Below are positions 59,281-64,000 of a DNA stretch of 64,000 nucleotides, in pieces (within the stretch, counting starts at the first letter, position 1; each line of letters opens with the position of its first letter). The DNA is from Torymus aiolomorphi (taxonomy: Eukaryota; Arthropoda; Insecta; Hymenoptera; Torymidae). The notes under the pieces are model-generated. The model worked only from the letters and a program-made list of their open reading frames with translations, searched no databases and was not told the DNA's origin. The stretch is from the NCBI GenBank assembly GCA_036365515.1, contig CM070876.1:34169195-34233194 (forward strand). The letters run 5' to 3'. The translations under genes and the position numbers were made by a program.

Positions 59281-59416
59281 ATAAATCTATGTTTTCATTA
59301 TCGATGTCTTCGAGGACCATAGACTTTGTGAGATAGCCAACTCTACAAGAAAATTCGACGGGGTACGGATACGGGGTACGGGTAGGGGGTAGAGGTATAG
59401 TGTGGATTCTGCCTAA

Positions 59417-59700
59417 CAGTACGATGGCTGGGTCTACATAGACGCTTTTACGCGTGTTCGGCGCGCGTGCGTCGGTGCACTGACCAATCACAGCTCAACT
59501 CGAGAAGATCAAGTCCGGTCAAGTCGAGCTGCGATAGGTCAGCGCACACACGCGTGTGTACAAACGCGCTTTCAACGCGGCTATGTAGACTCAATAATCG
59601 GAACGCACAGCGCAGCGCAGCACAGCGCAGAACACAGCCGCACCGCACAGCAAGCACAGTACAGTGCATTTGTGGACAGTCCTTTATGTCTTTAGAGACT
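59417..59700. mobile_element. Hairpin MITE and partial TIR of the GGACTGTCCACA family
   Basis: 59420-59585 has GTCTACATAG ends and inner arms CCAATCACAGCTC facing GAGCTGCGATAGGTC. 59600-59690 carries a lone copy of the GCGCAGCACAGCGCAG...GTGCATTTGTGGACAGTCC terminus seen at 28975 and 29986. Confidence 0.65.
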
Positions 59701-60299
59701 CACTCTAATTCCACAATGCCTTTGGCTGTGACTCCAATAGAATACAGAGTGCTGTTTCGCGTGCTGTAAGGTAAAAGGCCATATTATGAGACAGTGTTTC
59801 ATGGGTCAACAGAGGTTTTCGATTTTTAAAATTGATTAAAACTGAAATCAGGTGGATTTTTTTTACATATATCTGGTTTTAAGCTTCTAGAATGATAAAA
59901 AAAATTTTGTTTTAGAAAAAGAGTTAAAAAAATTATGTAATTAATTAAAAATCGCAGCTACTTTGACGTCCGTATTATGAGACACGGTCGAAACGATTTG
60001 TCCGTGTGTCTCATAGAGAATGGCCATATTATGAGACACTCTTTTACACCCTATTTATTGAAAAAGAACTCTTTTATTTCAAAATTTCTATGCTAATTAT
60101 ACAGTAATCTTTATTCCTCAGCATTACTTTGGTCAATCACAGATAAAAAACTAATATAAACCTTGATTAGAACCTTTATCAAAAATCATAATACAGAGCC
60201 TCAAAAGTCTAACCTGACTGATTTTGATTCCTCCGAATAAGAGATTCCAAATCTAGTTGTTCGATAACTGATTTATGGGCTGGAAGACTTCATTGTAGG

Positions 60300-60915
60300 A
60301 AATAATTGAACTCGGTGGACCACACAATTTCATATTTGACATGATTTTATTTATGGCCGAATCCATCTCAAATCAGACAGCCCGCGTATGCCTATTTCAC
60401 CTATCATGTTGAAATAAAAATAGTTTTTTTATTTTTTTGTTTCATCAAAATTTCATGTGTTCAGCGATGCCGAAAAATTCCGAGAAAATTCTTTCATTGA
60501 GAAAAAAAATTTTCAATGTGATTTTCAGACTGCTATTGTTTCAGCAGTTTTTCGAGCTTTTAAACGTGTAACACACAATTTCACTCAGTTTTGAGCCCTC
60601 TTTAACGGCCTTAATGTCATTTTCAAAAAAAATAAAAAATCCACGAGCTATGCACTTTTTACTGAAAAATTCATTTTTTAGGGAAGTGCCTTTTTCTCGA
60701 AAACCCCATGTTTTTTTTGCACAATTTTTGTTGTCGTGATAGAGGACGGTAATGCCTAGCTAGACGTATTTGTGAGATTCGGTACTTTTTCCCTGGGATA
60801 GCGATCACTAATGAGATAACACACAAACAAATTTTTCACGCCTAATGCTTATATATAGTCAATGATATTAGAGTCAATGTAAAGGTATTTGTCTTTGTGT
60901 GTATGTAATATACAG
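60300..60915. repeat. Left long inverted repeat
   Basis: Matches the reverse complement of 63272-64000 over more than 550 bp with few differences, including GCATCGCTGAACRC-type and GGGATAGCGATCACTAATGA phrases. Confidence 0.9.
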
Positions 60916-61085
60916 GTACACATAACTATGTATTTATTTGTTATTTGCGTCTTTTTGATTTTTTATTTTTATACCTTTTTTTCATTTGTATACCTATTTT
61001 ACTACCTTTGTTTTTCTGCTTCATTGTTCTTAATTCAGTAAGCGGACGATCAGCGGTCTTTGCTGTCAAACAATGTATTTTATCG

Positions 61086-63084
61086 TCACATGTTTTTTAA
61101 CCCATATATGAGTTTTTGAATTCCAGGATACTTTGGAGTTGTAAGCCAATCAATATTTTTTTCTTTTCTGAATTGTTCTATTTCAGCATCTTGTAAATGT
61201 ATTATTTTAATAGCATCAGTATATTTTTGAACATGTATTGCAAAATCATTTGCGTTTTGAATAGCTTCTTCAAGGGGCTCTCGAAGATTATGCGAAGTAG
61301 CATAATGCTTTATAAGTCCACCCACACCATCTACAGCTCCTTTGCCGTGCCCAGTAGCAGAGAACAACCATTTTATATCACACGGTGCTCGTTTTAGTTC
61401 ATGTAAGTGAAAGGGATTTTTAAAGTGAGTCGCAGCGCCGTCTGATACGATGGTAATTTTTTAATTGAATCACAACAATTTTCTTTCAAGAATTTTATAA
61501 TTTTTTGTACTGCTAGCAAAGCATACGCTGAATCATGTTTTCGGTCATCACTTATAACTGCGAAACTTTGTGTCGAATCCCCTTGATAAGAGACTGCTGT
61601 GAAAATAGAAATTTGATCATTAACCCAATGATTTCCTTGAACAGCTTTATTATGAATCACAGCCCAGTTTTCAGCGAAGTCTATTTGAAGAACTAAATGA
61701 TGTGAGTCTTTTTTAGCACTTTCTCTTTCTGTTTTTATAGCTTTGCGTTGTATATTTTTTACATACATGAGTACTAACCCTCATGGTCCAAACCGAAAGT
61801 TCATCTTTAAAAGCAGAAATTGATAGTGTCTTTTTAATCAGGTTTCCATTATCCCACAAAGCATATGTAATTTCTTCTGTGCCTTCTACATCTTGCAGTT
61901 TTAAAACATGAAACGTAATTCCCTTAATCCCTGGACATAGTTTACATTCTTGTAAATAACATAAATCAGATGGCTCAGAACACATTGTTGCATTTATTAT
62001 TTGTGACCGACTTTCATCCAACTCTGTGACGTTACTCCCTCTAAAATTAATTAAGCTCGTAAGAAATAAATCATAATTTGCGCAATAGATACAGAGACAA
62101 ACTTCTTTGATGGGGCTAAGTAAGACATACTTTGGTCGCAAACTATAAAATTTCGATTTTCCAATTCTCAATTCTGGATAATCATTTTTAAATACTTTAT
62201 ACGTCTCTTTTAAACTTCGAGTAAGAAAACGCTTAACTTTTTTCTCTTTTTTATTGTTAACTTTAATTGTAACAACGTCACATTTATTAGGACTTTGTCT
62301 TGAACAATTAAAATCATCATTTAAATAATATTCCATAACAATTTTTTCCATGTTTTCATCAATCGGATGGCCTGAATATGCATCTGGTTCTGAATAAATT
62401 CCTTTTTCTTTAACAAGATTTCTCGATTTGTTGATCATATACATTGTTATTTCTGGAAATAAAGATAAAATTTCATGTTTTGTAAAGGATGAAGGTAGCA
62501 AAGTCAGAATTTTTATTTTTTCTGATACCGTAGAACACTTTTGCAAGGCTAGACCAAGATTTTGTATCCATTCTGTACAATGGCATACAGTTGATTCATT
62601 TGCTGTTATAGAAACGTCATAAACATTGTTCAACTTCACATCAAGGGTATTAGACAATGTTGAAAGTATTTTTTTTCTTCTTTGTTACGTAATTTTCAAT
62701 TGATTTTTCATGTATAAGATTTTTTCTTTTAAGAGGCGATACAGAACCTAAGAAAGATGTACTTATTTCATTATTAAATTCTTCAATGCGTTCTGGAGTA
62801 CTTGGTAAAAAATCTTCATCTCTATCAACTACGTTATCGGTAACTTCATTATCCGTTATAAATTCATTGTCAGTACTACTCACCAATTCTAAAGCACGAT
62901 TGTAACAATGTTGACACAGATATGTAGAAGGTGTCAAAGGTAAATGAGGATAGAGGTGCTTCAATGGATGAGCAAGATTCTCAAGTTGTTTTAAACGTAC
63001 GGAACTAGATTTGTAAATAATTTGTTTGTGTTTGTCTAAAAAGTCTGCACATTTGATTCTCTCTGTTGAGTAATATTGAGACAT
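61086..63084 (-). pseudogene. DDE-type transposase, three frameshifts
   Basis: Four frame segments read as one protein of about 665 residues: 63084 to ~62676, ~62669 to ~61761, ~61755 to ~61463, then ~61457 to 61086. Each switch falls in an A-homopolymer (plus-strand T-runs at 62669-62676, 61755-61760 and 61457-61462). The N-terminus has a CxxC pair (LCQHC). The middle has a zinc-knuckle-like CLCIYC and CKLC. The core shows QIDFAENW (first Asp), then SDGAATHFKN (second Asp) in the shifted frame, then SATGHGKGAVDGVGG. I do not assign a superfamily with confidence. It sits between long inverted repeats, so it belongs to this element. The breaks could be real decay or unpolished homopolymer errors. 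Confidence 0.75.
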
Positions 63085-63271
63085 CGTAGTTGAGTTGATA
63101 AGGTGTAAATATGTAATAATTTTCCAAAAGATGATGGTTTTAAATAAGACGAGATGTGTGATATATAGCAGAAACCGAACTTTTCTTTGTAAATGTTAAG
63201 TCAAACCATATCCATCTAGCGGACAAATGTACTAGTACATATACTCCTATAAGTAGGCGCACGTACATGTA

Positions 63272-64000
63272 TATTACATACGCACAAAGATAAATACCTT
63301 TACATTGACTCTAATATCATTGACTATATATAAGCATTAGGCGTGAAAAAATTTGTTTGTGTGTTATCTCATTAGTGATCGCTATCCCAGGGAAAAAGTA
63401 CCGAATCTCACAAATACGTCTAGCTAGGCATTACCGTCCTCTATCACGACAACAAAAATTGTGCAAAAAAAACATGGGGTTTTCAAGAAAAAGGCACTTC
63501 CCTAAAAATGAATTTTTCAGTAAAAAGTGCATAGCTCGTGGATTTTTTATTTTTTTTGAAAATGACATTAAGGCCGTTAAAGAGGGCTCAAAACTGAGTG
63601 AAATTGTGTGTTACACGTTTAAAAGCTCGAAAAACTGCTGAAACAATAGCAGTCTGAAAATCACATTGAAAATTTTTTTTCTCAATGAAAGAATTTTCTC
63701 GGAATTTTTCGGCATCGCTGAACGCATGAAATTTTGATGAAACAAAAAAATAAAAAAACACGTGTAAAATATTTTTTCGAGTAGAACATAAATATTTTTA
63801 TTTCAACATGATAGGTGAAATAGGCATACGCGGGCTGTCTGATTTGAGATGGATTCGGCCTTATTTTAGTTTATTTATAATTTTATTTTTTTCATTTTAT
63901 TTTAATTATTATAGAAAATTTAATCCATGCAAACCATAACTATTATAAATTAAAAAATCATATTAAATATGAAATTATGTGGTTCACCGAGCCCAATTAT
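63272..64000. repeat. Right long inverted repeat (runs off the window)
   Basis: Reverse complement of the left repeat. It holds a short extra AT-rich stretch after GGATTCGGCC and reaches the window end at CACCGAGCCCAATTAT, which still matches the left copy. Confidence 0.9.

Larger units (their letters stand above)
58695..59413. mobile_element. MITE with TAA duplication containing nested hairpin
   Basis: The ends GGCAGAATCCACACTATACC and complement are flanked by TAA on both sides. The arms include GTACCCCGTCGAATTTTCTTG and TTGGCTATCTCACAAAG. The loop holds a TTCACACAG-family hairpin at 58843-59030 and the dispersed block at 59036-59280. Confidence 0.85.
60024..64000. mobile_element. DNA transposon with long terminal inverted repeats, cut by window edge
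   Basis: The left repeat (recognisable from about 60300 to 60915) is inverted at about 63272-64000, with a ~90-bp extra insert in the right copy near 63870-63955. The possible outer terminus GGCCATATTATGAGACAC lies at 60024, with a near copy at 59777. Between the repeats is a transposase gene on the minus strand. The right end lies outside the window. Confidence 0.7.

Overview
This is nuclear DNA of an arthropod, most likely an insect. It is AT-rich. Four conserved animal genes carry short GT-AG introns (mostly 50-150 bp), and they sit in a sea of DNA transposons, hairpin MITEs, solo LTRs and tandem repeats. I cannot name the species, and nothing looks bacterial.

Layout. Positions 1-1808 are a CpG-rich then AT-rich stretch with no gene I can support. 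DNAAF5 (dynein-arm assembly factor, HEAT repeats) is on the minus strand at 1809-4851, in 5 exons. PRPSAP (non-catalytic partner of PRPP synthetase) is on the minus strand at 5785-8596, in 4 coding exons. From 9.1 to 19.2 kb there are no genes, but there is a 1.75-kb hAT element carrying a smaller element with its own 8-bp target duplication. An EPS15-type endocytic adaptor with three EH domains lies on the minus strand at 19415-21802; its main coding block is one long exon. From 22.2 to 34.4 kb there is a very dense transposon nest: four solo LTRs of one family, a 2-kb hAT element, and a dozen palindromic MITEs inserted into each other. NBAS (Golgi-to-ER tethering, Sec39 domain) is on the plus strand at 34725-41995, in 17 exons. 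From 42.1 to 59.8 kb there is a 5.75-kb hAT-like element with long repeat-built ends, a 5.76-kb element built on a 291-bp satellite array, and two more solo LTRs with further hairpins. The right end holds the left part of a long-TIR DNA transposon whose DDE transposase is broken by three frameshifts.

The four genes are unrelated housekeeping loci (cilium assembly, nucleotide metabolism, endocytosis, vesicle tethering). They do not form a functional cluster. I rebuilt the exon structures of DNAAF5, PRPSAP and NBAS by hand, and the reading frame is kept across every junction.

The most interesting material is repetitive. Three copies of one family combine a 5' inverted motif that recurs just inside the 3' end, a microsatellite core (seen in the two long copies), a 3' stem-loop and insertion between T residues. 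That is the architecture of Helentron-derived (DINE-1-like) elements. A second theme is a set of hairpin MITEs with TAA/TTA target duplications. Several hairpins of this type also keep a symmetric ATTGG/CCAAT pair flanking the loop.
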